Shown piece after piece: positions 1 through 8,063 of a stretch of DNA of 46,631 nucleotides (position 1 is its first letter; each line of letters opens with the position of its first letter). The stretch comes from a bacterium (GTDB lineage Bacteria > Patescibacteriota > Minisyncoccia > Minisyncoccales > DAOVPY01): NCBI GenBank assembly GCA_030596105.1, contig JAUVKU010000003.1, forward strand, positions 1 through 46,631, given 5' to 3'. The position numbers and the translations under genes are program-made. Below the pieces are notes generated by a model. The model was not told the origin of the DNA. It saw only the letters and a program-made list of their open reading frames with translations, and ran no database searches.

Positions 1-1
1 T

Positions 2-1102
2 GATGTTTTTATTCCTCTTGGAATGGTTATTATTTTACTGGCTTATTTTTTCCAGAATTTGTTTGTGTTTGATATGATAAACACCTATTTAATGTTTTTT
101 TTGTGTCTGGCGTTTATTGCGTTTTTAACAAAAAAAGAAGAAGTTTCTGTTGAGCGAAGTGAGATCCCGCAAGCTTACGGGAAAGAAGGCAAAGAACTCG
201 GTGAGTCAGCTAAACAAGTTTTAACTGGAATAGCCATCGTGTCTATGTTGTTTGTTTTTTGGTATGGTAGTTTAAAATCAGCGCAAGGCGCTGGTAATAT
301 CGTAAATATGCTTAGCTCTCAATTGGTGAAAGACGCGAATGTGTATTTTGATAAAACGCTAAACACATGGATGAATAAATATGAGACAAGAGAGCATTTT
401 GCTATGCAGATTACTAAGTATTCATCTGATACGCGACAGGATAGAGAAGAAGTGGTAAAGGGTTTTGAAGTAGCTGAAAAAGAAATGCGAAAAAGCGTTG
501 AATTAAATCCTTTGGATTTTCGTCCCCATCTGTTTTTAGGAAAACTTTATAATAATTCTTATTTTTTCAATCAAGATGATGAAAAGATAAAATTTGGTGA
601 AGATGTTTTGCTGAAAGCTATTGAGTTAAGTCCGACAAATCAACAGGGTTATTGGTATATGGCTGAGTTTAAGTTAATTCAAAGAAAAATAGATGACGCA
701 ATTGATTTGCTTCAAACAGCGATAGCTCTTGAACCAAGATTGGCTCGTTCGCATTGGTATCAGGCAATGGCTTATAAGTTTGACGGGCAAAACGAAAAAG
801 CTCTTGAGAAAATAAAAGACGCAGAGGAAAGAGGTTATGGTTGGAAAAAGAATGTGGGTGATTTGAAAAAAGTAATTGATGTTTATGTCGCTTTAAAGAA
901 AGATGTGGAATTAGTTGAACTTTTGCAACTAGCGATAGATTTTGAACCAAACAATACTCAGTTTTTGGCGTCTTTGGTAGCTACATACGCAAATATGGGC
1001 GAGTTTGATAAAGCAAGAGAAACAGCGTTGAAGATGTCAGAAATTGATCCGTTATTAGCTCCCAAAGTAGAAGAGTTTTTAAAAACTTTACCAAGTAAGT
1101 AG
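2..1102 (+). CDS. C-terminal part of O-antigen ligase/polymerase-like membrane protein with TPR tail (5' end outside window)
   Basis: The reading frame is already open at base 2, before the first ATG at 23, so the true N-terminus lies upstream of the window. Counting from that ATG, hydrophobic segments occur at about residues 1-15, 17-36 and 66-83. A soluble tail follows (about 100-359) made of helix-turn-helix repeats of TPR type, with phrases such as KSVELNPLDFRPHLFLGKLY and KAIELSPTNQQGYWYMAEF. The first segment, with a YFFQNLFVFD motif followed by a hydrophobic stretch, resembles the last membrane helices of Wzy/O-antigen-ligase family proteins of Patescibacteria, which often end in TPRs. 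Such enzymes polymerise or transfer surface glycans at the outer face of the membrane. The family call rests on the C-terminal end only; the TPR tail is clear. Confidence 0.6.
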   Translation, partial: DVFIPLGMVIILLAYFFQNLFVFDMINTYLMFFLCLAFIAFLTKKEEVSVERSEIPQAYGKEGKELGESAKQVLTGIAIVSMLFVFWYGSLKSAQGAGNIVNMLSSQLVKDANVYFDKTLNTWMNKYETREHFAMQITKYSSDTRQDREEVVKGFEVAEKEMRKSVELNPLDFRPHLFLGKLYNNSYFFNQDDEKIKFGEDVLLKAIELSPTNQQGYWYMAEFKLIQRKIDDAIDLLQTAIALEPRLARSHWYQAMAYKFDGQNEKALEKIKDAEERGYGWKKNVGDLKKVIDVYVALKKDVELVELLQLAIDFEPNNTQFLASLVATYANMGEFDKARETALKMSEIDPLLAPKVEEFLKTLPSK

Positions 1103-1120
1103 GTATATTAGGCGTATCTA

Positions 1121-1149
1121 TTGACATATCTGTTTATGTTTGCTACTAT
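1121..1149 (+). promoter_or_regulatory. sigma-70 promoter, TTGACA-17-TACTAT
   Basis: A -35 TTGACA at 1121-1126 and a -10 TACTAT at 1144-1149 are separated by exactly 17 bases. The predicted start, near 1156, gives a very short transcript that meets an intrinsic terminator at 1196-1228. It does not sit directly in front of any ORF. Confidence 0.65.
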
Positions 1150-1155
1150 ATAGGT

Positions 1156-1228
1156 AGTGAGCGTTCCCGAAAGGGGACTAATCTAAGTTGACGATAGACC
1201 TTTCTTAGGAAAGGTCTGTTGTTTTTTT
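1156..1228 (+). ncRNA. candidate short structured RNA between O-antigen-like gene and murB
   Basis: Downstream of a near-consensus promoter lies a stem GTTCCC/GGGGAC (1163-1168 with 1173-1178) closed by a GAAA tetraloop. About 20 bases later comes a perfect 9-bp terminator stem (1196-1204 with 1209-1217) and a T-run. No ORF fits inside. The layout is that of a roughly 70-nt small RNA or a prematurely terminated leader. I do not recognise a known RNA family. Confidence 0.4.
1196..1228 (+). terminator. intrinsic terminator
   Basis: Stem AGACCTTTC / GAAAGGTCT (9 bp, perfect) with loop TTAG, followed by GTTG and seven T. Confidence 0.75.
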
Positions 1229-1241
1229 ATTGGCGCGTCTA

Positions 1242-1270
1242 TTGCTATTTTTTGAAAAGTTTTATAAAAT
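1242..1270 (+). promoter_or_regulatory. second promoter, TTGCTA-17-TAAAAT, in a partial repeat of the first
   Basis: TTGCTA (1242-1247) and TAAAAT (1265-1270) are 17 bases apart. The sequence around the -35 (GGCGCGTCTATTG at 1233-1245) closely repeats the one around the upstream promoter (GGCGTATCTATTG at 1111-1123), which suggests a duplicated promoter. It would drive the structured leader in front of murB. Confidence 0.4.
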
Positions 1271-1398
1271 AAAGTTGGGCTGAGAGGTAAGCGCTCACAA
1301 AAACTTAGAGGAGTTAGCTCTCTTGGCCTTTTATCTATCAAGCATCTTGTTGTCTATTTTTATAATGCTTTATAGATAAGAGGCCAAAGCCTTTTTTT
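1271..1398 (+). ncRNA. candidate structured leader/attenuator of murB
   Basis: This non-coding stretch can form a small multi-stem fold: AAGTT/AACTT (1272-1276 with 1302-1306), enclosing TGAG/CTCA; an AGAG(G)AG/CTCTCT hairpin at 1307-1323; and a 14-bp stem GGCCTTTTATCTAT with ATAGATAAGAGGCC (1325-1338 with 1372-1385), extended by AAGCAT/ATGCTT. The 3' strand of that long stem overlaps a short alternative hairpin GGC-CAAA-GCC (1382-1391) that runs into seven T (1392-1398), only 15 bases before the murB ATG. Mutually exclusive long hairpin and terminator are the usual form of an attenuator or riboswitch platform. No ligand or family is recognised. Confidence 0.35.
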
Positions 1399-1413
1399 AA
1401 TATTTATTTTAAA

Positions 1414-2406
1414 ATGAGCAAGCCAATTTTTCTAAAATTAAAAAAGATTTTTCCGAATTTAAAAAAGGGTGTCTTTTTGAAAAATTATACAACATTTAAA
1501 ATTGGTGGACCAGCGAAATATTTTTTAGCAGTTAAAAATAGACAAGAGTTAATTAAGGCAATTCAAACAGCAAATGAAAATAATTTGTTGTTTTTTATTT
1601 TAGGAGGCGGAAGCAATTTATTGGTTTCTGATAGGGGGTATAGCGGTTTGGTGATTAAAATTCAAAATAAAAAATTAAAAATTGTAGATAAATCTGCAAT
1701 AAGAGATATAAGAATTTTAAGCGATGCGGGGTTGGCGTTAAGTAAGTTAACACAAAAATCTTTTGAAAATAATTTAACAGGAATGGAGTGGGCAGTTGGA
1801 ATTCCCGGTACTGTTGGTGGCGCGATAAGAGGCAATGCCGGAGCTTTTGGTGGTTCAATGTCTGACATTGTTAAAACTGTTGAAGTTATAGACATTAAAA
1901 GCGAATCCGTAAAAGTTTTTAAGAATAAGGATTGTAAATTCAAATATAGGGAGAGTATTTTTAAAAATAAGCAAAATTTGATAATTCTTTCAATAGAGAT
2001 TGAGCTTCAAAGGGGGAATAAAAAAGAAACAAAAGAAAAGGTTAAAATATATTTAAGTCATAGAAAGAAACAGCCACTGGAATTTTCTTCGGCAGGGTCA
2101 ATATTTAAAAATTTAATATCGCAAGAGAGGAGCAAGGAGCTGGAAGCTGAAATTAAAAAAGATGAAATTTTGCAATCAATGGATGAGCACAATTCAATCG
2201 CAACCGGTTATATAATTGGTAAGTGTGGATTAAAGGGAGAACGGGTTGGCAATGCTCAAATATCAGAGAAGCACGGTAATTTTATTGTTAATTTGGGCGG
2301 AGCTAAAGCAGAAAATGTTTTAGCGTTAATTGATTTAGCAAAAAAAGAAGTGAAAAAGAAATTTAATACAAAATTGGAAGAAGAAATTCAGTATCTTGGA
2401 TTTTAA
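1414..2406 (+). CDS. murB: UDP-N-acetylenolpyruvoylglucosamine reductase MurB
   Basis: FAD- and NADPH-dependent cytoplasmic enzyme that reduces UDP-GlcNAc-enolpyruvate to UDP-MurNAc, the second committed step of peptidoglycan precursor synthesis. Length is 330 aa. FAD-binding motifs are clear: TTFKIGGPAKYF (26-37), LGGGSNLLVSD (63-73) and VGIPGTVGGAIRGNAGAFG (128-146). The arginine of KYRES (Arg179), the catalytic serine in SSAGSIFKN (Ser229) and the conserved Glu near the C-terminus (LEEEIQYLGF) are present, so the enzyme looks complete and active. The organism therefore makes or modifies peptidoglycan. There is no obvious Shine-Dalgarno site; the ATG follows a T-rich terminator-like tail by 15 bases. 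Confidence 0.96.
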   Translation: MSKPIFLKLKKIFPNLKKGVFLKNYTTFKIGGPAKYFLAVKNRQELIKAIQTANENNLLFFILGGGSNLLVSDRGYSGLVIKIQNKKLKIVDKSAIRDIRILSDAGLALSKLTQKSFENNLTGMEWAVGIPGTVGGAIRGNAGAFGGSMSDIVKTVEVIDIKSESVKVFKNKDCKFKYRESIFKNKQNLIILSIEIELQRGNKKETKEKVKIYLSHRKKQPLEFSSAGSIFKNLISQERSKELEAEIKKDEILQSMDEHNSIATGYIIGKCGLKGERVGNAQISEKHGNFIVNLGGAKAENVLALIDLAKKEVKKKFNTKLEEEIQYLGF

Positions 2407-2494
2407 ATTTTAAAAAAATTTTAGGTTGACAGCGTGTATCTTAAAATGAGATGATGAGATTGTAGATAATAATTAAAATAAATAAATATATATT

Positions 2495-2932
2495 ATGAAG
2501 ATTGTTATCAAAACAAAAAATATAGAATTAAATCAGGCGTTAACTGATTATGTCGAAGAAAAAATTGGGTCATTAGAAAGGTTTGTTGAAGATTTTAATG
2601 AAGAATTTGATGAGTTTTTTGGAAAAGGAAAATCAAAAATGGAAATGTGGGTTGAGATTGGAAAAGAAACAAGGCATCACATAAAAGGAGATGTTTATCG
2701 CGCTGAAGCTCAAACAAGATTGCCCGGTAAAAGCATAAGGTCTGTTGCTACATCACACGATTTGAGAGTGGCCATAGATGAAGTAAAAGATGAGATGCAA
2801 AGAGAGTTAAAGAAGTATAAGGGGAAGATTGTAGCGCAAGCTAAAAGAGGCGCAAGAATTCGTAAGAAATTGACAAATCTTAACCCTTTTGCCCGATTTA
2901 GGAGAAATAAGGGAGAGAGATTGAGAGAGTAG
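2495..2932 (+). CDS. hpf: ribosome hibernation promoting factor, short form (HPF/RaiA family)
   Basis: Binds the decoding and mRNA channel region of the 30S subunit in non-growing cells and silences ribosomes. The N-terminal ~110 residues show the family pattern: IKTKNIELNQALTDYVEEKI, then the E-x-x-x-G-x-x-x-R-A-E-A core and the DLRVAIDEVKDEMQRELKKYK helix region. At 145 aa it lacks the dimerisation domain of long HPF; instead it ends in a basic tail rich in Arg and Lys (about 110-145) that could contact rRNA. It stands alone between murB and secA. TTGACA at 2426-2431 may be part of its promoter, but the -10 is poor. Confidence 0.88.
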   Translation: MKIVIKTKNIELNQALTDYVEEKIGSLERFVEDFNEEFDEFFGKGKSKMEMWVEIGKETRHHIKGDVYRAEAQTRLPGKSIRSVATSHDLRVAIDEVKDEMQRELKKYKGKIVAQAKRGARIRKKLTNLNPFARFRRNKGERLRE

Positions 2933-2992
2933 GGTAATATGCTTTCGTGGCGAGATTTGAAAATTGTGAGCGAGAATTACGAAGAACGAGGA

Positions 2993-3014
2993 AATGTATA
3001 TGATAATATACATT
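2993..3014 (+). repeat. perfect 9-bp hairpin in the hpf-secA gap
   Basis: AATGTATAT and ATATACATT (2993-3001 with 3006-3014) flank a GATA loop. It sits in the leader of secA and has no T-run, so it is not a typical terminator. Confidence 0.5.
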
Positions 3015-3064
3015 GACGAGTTCTGAATAATTTGTAGCCAAAATTTTAAGATCGCAGTAGAAAT

Positions 3065-3085
3065 GATATTACTTTACGCTCTCAA
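3065..3085 (+). repeat. dispersed intergenic motif (TACGCTCTC family), copy before secA
   Basis: GATATTACTTTACGCTCTCAA. Related copies occur at 18938, 25531, 28859, 33226, 41191 and 46412 on either strand, always between genes. A GGAGG run follows at about 3092 but is too far from the secA ATG to be its ribosome site. Confidence 0.5.
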
Positions 3086-3118
3086 GTAGAGAGGAGGGAA
3101 ATTAAATAATAGAATTGT

Positions 3119-5644
3119 ATGTCTTTTTTTGAAAAAATTTTTGGCGACGCCAATGAAAAATATATAAATAGTTTACGGCCTATAGTTGAAAAAATAAACA
3201 GCCTTGAACCAAAGTTCAAGGATTTTTCTGATGAGCAATTAAAAGAAAAAACAAGCGAATTTAGAAAAGAGCTTGAAAATGGCAAGACAATGGATGATAT
3301 TTTGCCTGAAGCATTTGCGGTTGTTAGGGAGACAGCGAGAAGAGCGCTCTCTCAGCGTCATTTTGATGTTCAGTTGATTGGAGGTATAATTTTGCATCAA
3401 GGAAAAATTGCGGAAATGAAAACAGGAGAAGGAAAGACCCTGACTTCCACAACACCTATTTATTTGAATGCTTTGACGGGAAAAGGTGTTCATGTTGTTA
3501 CTGTTAATGATTATTTGGCAAAACGAGATACTGTTTGGATGGGGCAGATATATCACGCGCTTGGGCTTTCTCTTGGTTGTATTGTTAATAATGCAGCGTA
3601 TGTTTACGATCCAACATTTATTGGCGAACAAGACGGTAATAATAAAGATGGCGAATTAAACAACACAGAGCTTAATGGCGAAAGAGATAAGGACAGAGAT
3701 GTTTCTGGAGGTTTTAAGGTTGTTGAAAGTTATTTGCGTCCAGTAACGAGAAAAGAAGTATATGCGACAGATATTACTTATGGCACCAATAACGAATTTG
3801 GTTTTGATTATTTGAGGGATAATATGATTTATAATTTGGAAAAGCAATCTCAAAGAGGTTTTAATTTTGCGATTGTTGATGAGGTTGATTCAATTTTAAT
3901 AGATGAAGCAAGAACACCGTTGATTATTTCCGCTCCTGATATGAAATCTTCAAAGATGTATGGGGAATTTGCTAAAATTATGCCTAATCTTCAAAAAGAT
4001 GCTGATTATGAGATTGACGAGAAGATGAAGGCGGTAACACTCACAGAACAGGGTATTGAAAAAATAGAAAAGATTTTAGGAATGAAAGATATTTATCAAG
4101 AAAAGGGAATTAAATATTTGCATCATTTGGAGCAGGGTTTACGCGCTGAGGTAATGTTTAAATTAGATAGGGATTATGTTGTAAACAATGGAGAGGTTAT
4201 TATCGTTGATGAATTTACTGGTAGGTTGATGCCTGGTAGGCGATGGTCTGGTGGACTTCATCAGGCAGTAGAAGCAAAGGAACGCGTTAGTGTTCAGCCA
4301 GAATCTCTTACTCTGGCTTCTGTTACTTTTCAAAATTATTTTCGTCTTTATGCGAAAATTGCTGGAATGACTGGAACCGCTGCTACTTCAGCGGAAGAAT
4401 TTTATAAGGTGTATAAACTAGAAACAAGTATTGTTCCAACTAACAAGCAATTGATAAGAAAAGATTTTTCAGACCGAGTTTATAAAACAGAAAAAGCAAA
4501 ATTTAATGCAGTTGTTCAAGAAATTAAATTAGCGAATGAAAAAGGACAGCCAGTTCTGGTTGGAACTGTTTCTATTGAAAAAAATGAGTATCTTGGCAAA
4601 TTATTGGAAAGAGAAGGAATTCCACACGAGATTTTAAATGCCAAGCATCATGAAAAAGAAGGTGAGATTATAGCGCAAGCTGGCAGGTATGGACAAGTAA
4701 CAATTGCGACAAATATGGCTGGGAGGGGTGTGGATATAGTTTTAGGTGGAAATCCGCCAGACGAAGAGCAAGCAGAAAAAGTTAAAAAATTGGGTGGGCT
4801 TTATGTTATTGGCACTGAACGCCACGATGCAAGAAGAATAGATAATCAGCTTCGTGGAAGAACTGCGCGACAGGGAGATCCTGGATCAACTAGGTTTTTT
4901 CTTTCACTTGAAGATGATTTGGCGCGTGTTTTTGGAGGTGAACGGATAAAATCAATGATGGAAAAATTTAATTTACCAGAAGATCAACCCATTGAAGCCA
5001 AACTTGTTTCTGGAGTGATTGAATCAGCTCAAACAAAAATAGAAGGAATGCATTTTGATGTTAGGCATCATGTTTTAGAATATGATGATGTGATGAACAA
5101 ACATAGAGAATCAATTTACAAGAAAAGAAAAGAATTTCTTTCCGCGTCTCCAGAAGAATTAAAACAAAAAGTTTTAGATATAATAAAAAACAATGGTTCC
5201 TCTGTAAAAGATTACGAAGAAAAAGAAAAGGAGCTTGGCGAAGAAAATATGCGTCAAGTTGAAAAAGCTGTTTGTTTGCGGACATTGGATTCTCTTTGGA
5301 TGGAACATTTAGAGAATATGGAATATTTAAGAGATTCGGTGCGATTAAGAGCTTATGGGCAGAAAGATCCATTGGTTGAGTATAAGAGTGAGGGGCATAG
5401 AATTTTTCAGGATTTTTTGGCGACAATTGATTCTAATATCGCAGATGTTATTTTTAAAGCAAGACTTAAACCAGATCAAGCTGATAGTTCAATGAGTTCT
5501 TCGCCAATACAAAAATTTTCTTCATCTTCGTCAACATCTACGACTGCTTCAGCGCTTTCTAAAAAAAACAGCGTAGGTCGCAATGAACCTTGTCCGTGTG
5601 GAAGTGGTAAGAAGTATAAAAAATGTTGCGGAAAAAATGCATAA
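3119..5644 (+). CDS. secA: preprotein translocase ATPase SecA
   Basis: Motor ATPase that pushes unfolded preproteins through SecYEG. Length is 841 aa, normal for the family. Visible features: N-terminal SecA signature with Walker A GEGKT (103-107), TVNDYLAKRD (128-137), DEVD box (254-257), DEARTPLIIS (262-271), preprotein cross-linking domain, second ATPase half with GRGVDIVLGG and QLRGRTARQGDPG, helical scaffold, and a C-terminal zinc motif CPCGSGKKYKKCCG that binds SecB, lipid or ribosome in other bacteria. A hydrophilic insert of about 40 residues (163-205, rich in N, D, E, G) interrupts the first nucleotide-binding domain. A serine/threonine-rich linker precedes the zinc motif. The start has no Shine-Dalgarno at usual spacing. 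Confidence 0.97.
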   Translation: MSFFEKIFGDANEKYINSLRPIVEKINSLEPKFKDFSDEQLKEKTSEFRKELENGKTMDDILPEAFAVVRETARRALSQRHFDVQLIGGIILHQGKIAEMKTGEGKTLTSTTPIYLNALTGKGVHVVTVNDYLAKRDTVWMGQIYHALGLSLGCIVNNAAYVYDPTFIGEQDGNNKDGELNNTELNGERDKDRDVSGGFKVVESYLRPVTRKEVYATDITYGTNNEFGFDYLRDNMIYNLEKQSQRGFNFAIVDEVDSILIDEARTPLIISAPDMKSSKMYGEFAKIMPNLQKDADYEIDEKMKAVTLTEQGIEKIEKILGMKDIYQEKGIKYLHHLEQGLRAEVMFKLDRDYVVNNGEVIIVDEFTGRLMPGRRWSGGLHQAVEAKERVSVQPESLTLASVTFQNYFRLYAKIAGMTGTAATSAEEFYKVYKLETSIVPTNKQLIRKDFSDRVYKTEKAKFNAVVQEIKLANEKGQPVLVGTVSIEKNEYLGKLLEREGIPHEILNAKHHEKEGEIIAQAGRYGQVTIATNMAGRGVDIVLGGNPPDEEQAEKVKKLGGLYVIGTERHDARRIDNQLRGRTARQGDPGSTRFFLSLEDDLARVFGGERIKSMMEKFNLPEDQPIEAKLVSGVIESAQTKIEGMHFDVRHHVLEYDDVMNKHRESIYKKRKEFLSASPEELKQKVLDIIKNNGSSVKDYEEKEKELGEENMRQVEKAVCLRTLDSLWMEHLENMEYLRDSVRLRAYGQKDPLVEYKSEGHRIFQDFLATIDSNIADVIFKARLKPDQADSSMSSSPIQKFSSSSSTSTTASALSKKNSVGRNEPCPCGSGKKYKKCCGKNA

Positions 5645-5739
5645 TTATTTTAATTATTTGGTTACGAATAGCATTTTTAAAAGCAAGTTTGATAAAATTT
5701 GTTCCCATGTTAAGATTTTAATATAGATATATAAGAGAT

Positions 5740-6390
5740 ATGTTTTTTTTGCCAATTGCTTTTTGGTCCATTATTTTATTTATTTTATTTTTACCCATTT
5801 TGTTGATAATGGGTTTTTTTCATATTCTTTTTGTTGGATTTGAAAATTTGGGTATTTCTTCTGCTACAACCGTTATTATTCTTTTAATGATGTTGTTGGG
5901 ATCTACTATAAATATACCTTTGACTAAAACGAGAGTGGTAAAAGTTCAAGAATCATCTTTTTTTGGATTAATTCGCAAGCCAAAATTAAGAATGGAAGGT
6001 GTTGCGATTAATGTTGGTGGGGCGATAATTCCTATTTTGCTTTCAATTTATTTTTTATTTCAGGTTCCTTTAGAGTCAGTTATTATCACAACGATTTTAA
6101 TGATTTTTTTAACTAATTCTTTGGCTCGTCCTATTCCAAATAGAGGAATTGGAATTTCTATTTTTCTTCCTGTTCTTGCTTCTGTTGGGTTCTCATTCAT
6201 TTTTGCTTCTGGCTTTGTAGCGCCATGCGCTTTTATTTCAGGTGTATTAGGAACATTGATCGGCGTTGATATTTTAAATCTTAGAAAAATTCAGAAAATG
6301 GAAATCGGGTTTTTATGTATTGGCGGAGTGGGTGTATTTGACGGAATTTTCTTAATTGGTATTGTTGCTGCTTTGTTGGCAGGTTTTTAA
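5740..6390 (+). CDS. DUF1614-like multi-spanning membrane protein
   Basis: 216 aa, almost wholly hydrophobic, with about six to seven membrane helices. The pattern fits the DUF1614 family as I remember it: GSTINIPLTK (54-63), GVAINVGGAIIPI (88-100), SGVLGTLIGVDILNL and a C-terminal GGVGVFDGIFLIGIVAALLA. Function of the family is unknown; the repeated glycine-rich helices and conserved Asp residues inside helices suggest transport or an intramembrane enzyme, but this is speculation. It sits between secA and secD, so a role in the envelope is possible. Confidence 0.65.
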   Translation: MFFLPIAFWSIILFILFLPILLIMGFFHILFVGFENLGISSATTVIILLMMLLGSTINIPLTKTRVVKVQESSFFGLIRKPKLRMEGVAINVGGAIIPILLSIYFLFQVPLESVIITTILMIFLTNSLARPIPNRGIGISIFLPVLASVGFSFIFASGFVAPCAFISGVLGTLIGVDILNLRKIQKMEIGFLCIGGVGVFDGIFLIGIVAALLAGF

Positions 6391-6485
6391 TCAAATAATC
6401 GGAGATCAAATAATTCGTAGTTCAACCTTTGATTATTATCTGGTCAAGGTTTTGTTATTTTGTTAGGGTTTTGTTGTATAGAAAT

Positions 6486-6513
6486 TTGACAATTTTGGTT
6501 AAAAATATAAAAT
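6486..6513 (+). promoter_or_regulatory. promoter before secD, TTGACA-16-TAAAAT
   Basis: TTGACA at 6486-6491 and TAAAAT at 6508-6513, 16 bases apart, about 75 bases before the secD start. The gap also holds a short direct repeat, ATCAAATAAT, at about 6390-6415. Confidence 0.5.
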
Positions 6514-6590
6514 AGATGATAGGTGATAAATGATAGGCAAGAGAGCGGATAAAATTTTTATTTATTAAATAGAATAGATATATAGATATA

Positions 6591-8015
6591 ATGATAAAAC
6601 AAAGACTACCCATAATTTTAATTATTATTTTAGCGATTTTCGCTATAAATTTTACATATCCTAATTACTACGATAAGGGGGTTGATTTTTTGAATGATAA
6701 ATTTTCTTTGGAGCTTTCTCATTTTTGGGAAAAACCCTTTAAGCTGGGGTTGGATTTGCAAGGCGGAACACATTTGGTTTATGAGGCAGACTTATCAGAT
6801 ATAGACCAAAAAGATCACGATTCTTCTATGCAGGGGCTTAGAGATGTAATTGAAAGAAGGGTTAATCTTTTTGGCGCTCAAGAGCCAGTAGTTCAAGTTC
6901 AGGAAACAGACAATAGTTGCAGGTTGATTGTTGAGTTGGCGGGTGTGAAAGATTCTGCGACTGCGATTAGAGAAATTGGCAAAACGCCCTTTTTAGAGTT
7001 TAAAGAAGAAAAATCAGAGCAAGAAATAAAGGAAATTTATGATAAGCAGAAGGAAATTAATGAAATGGGGAAAGAGCTCAGTGAGCAGGGCAAGACAGAG
7101 CAAGAAATAATGATAGAATTAGAGAAAATAGAAAATTGGCAATTTGCGACTCAGGATATTTATAGAGAAACGATTTTAACAGGGAAGTATTTAGAGAAAG
7201 CTGAAATTGGTTTTGATCAAACAACTTATCAGCCATTAATTTTGCTTCAATTTGATGGTGAGGGCGCAAAGCTTTTTAAGGATTTGACTTCTAAAAATAT
7301 TGGCAAAACACTGGCGATTTATATTGATGGAATAGTTATTTCTGCTCCTGTTGTTCAGCAGGCTATTGCTGGTGGTAAGGCGCAAATTACAGGCGAGTTT
7401 ACGCTTGTTGAAGCAAAAGAATTAGCGCGCAACCTTAATGCTGGGGCATTACCAGTTCCGATAGCATTAATATCTCAACAAACAGTTGGTCCTTCGTTGG
7501 GAGCCATTTCTTTGCAAAAAAGTTTGACTGCTGGCATTTTTGGATTTTTGGTAATAATTTTATTTATGATTTTTTTCTATAGAGTGCCTGGAATTTTAGC
7601 TAGTTTTGCTTTGTTCATTTATGTTGCATTGGTTTTGTGTTTATTTAAATTAATTCCTATTACGCTTACTTTGGCTGGAATAGGAGGATTTTTCCTATCA
7701 ATAGGAATGGCTGTTGATGCCAATATTTTGATTTTTTCACGAATGAGAGAAGAGTTAAAACAAGGCAAAAGTTTTTCGTCTTCTTTACAAGAGGGTTTTC
7801 ATAGGGCATGGCCAGCGATTAGGGATGGAAATTTAACTACATTGGTTGTGGCACTGATTTTATTTGGTTTTGGAAGTAGCTTTGTAAAAGGTTTTGCTTT
7901 AACTTTGGGTTTAGGGGTTTTGATGAGTATGTTTTCAGCAATTTTTATTACAAAGAATTTTTTGAAAATTTTTGAAGCAACGAAATTAGCAAAGATAAAA
8001 TGGCTTTGGAAATAA
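6591..8015 (+). CDS. secD: protein translocase subunit SecD
   Basis: Accessory membrane subunit that uses proton motive force to complete secretion with SecF. Length is 474 aa, on the short side (E. coli SecD is about 615). Order: N-terminal membrane helix (7-23), the conserved LGLDLQGGTHLVYEADL motif (53-69), a P1 periplasmic domain with a long charged linker (about 130-180), then five C-terminal helices with the family signature AVDANILIFSRMREELKQGK. Separated from secF by metK, an unusual arrangement; the three genes probably form one transcript. Confidence 0.95.
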   Translation: MIKQRLPIILIIILAIFAINFTYPNYYDKGVDFLNDKFSLELSHFWEKPFKLGLDLQGGTHLVYEADLSDIDQKDHDSSMQGLRDVIERRVNLFGAQEPVVQVQETDNSCRLIVELAGVKDSATAIREIGKTPFLEFKEEKSEQEIKEIYDKQKEINEMGKELSEQGKTEQEIMIELEKIENWQFATQDIYRETILTGKYLEKAEIGFDQTTYQPLILLQFDGEGAKLFKDLTSKNIGKTLAIYIDGIVISAPVVQQAIAGGKAQITGEFTLVEAKELARNLNAGALPVPIALISQQTVGPSLGAISLQKSLTAGIFGFLVIILFMIFFYRVPGILASFALFIYVALVLCLFKLIPITLTLAGIGGFFLSIGMAVDANILIFSRMREELKQGKSFSSSLQEGFHRAWPAIRDGNLTTLVVALILFGFGSSFVKGFALTLGLGVLMSMFSAIFITKNFLKIFEATKLAKIKWLWK

Positions 8016-8063
8016 TATTTATACGCATAAATTAAAATTTATATTGTTTAATATTTTTAATAT

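Noticed and set aside
6391..6590. Possible small gene between the DUF1614-like gene and secD
   Set aside because: No ORF with a credible start; only a direct repeat and a promoter are visible.
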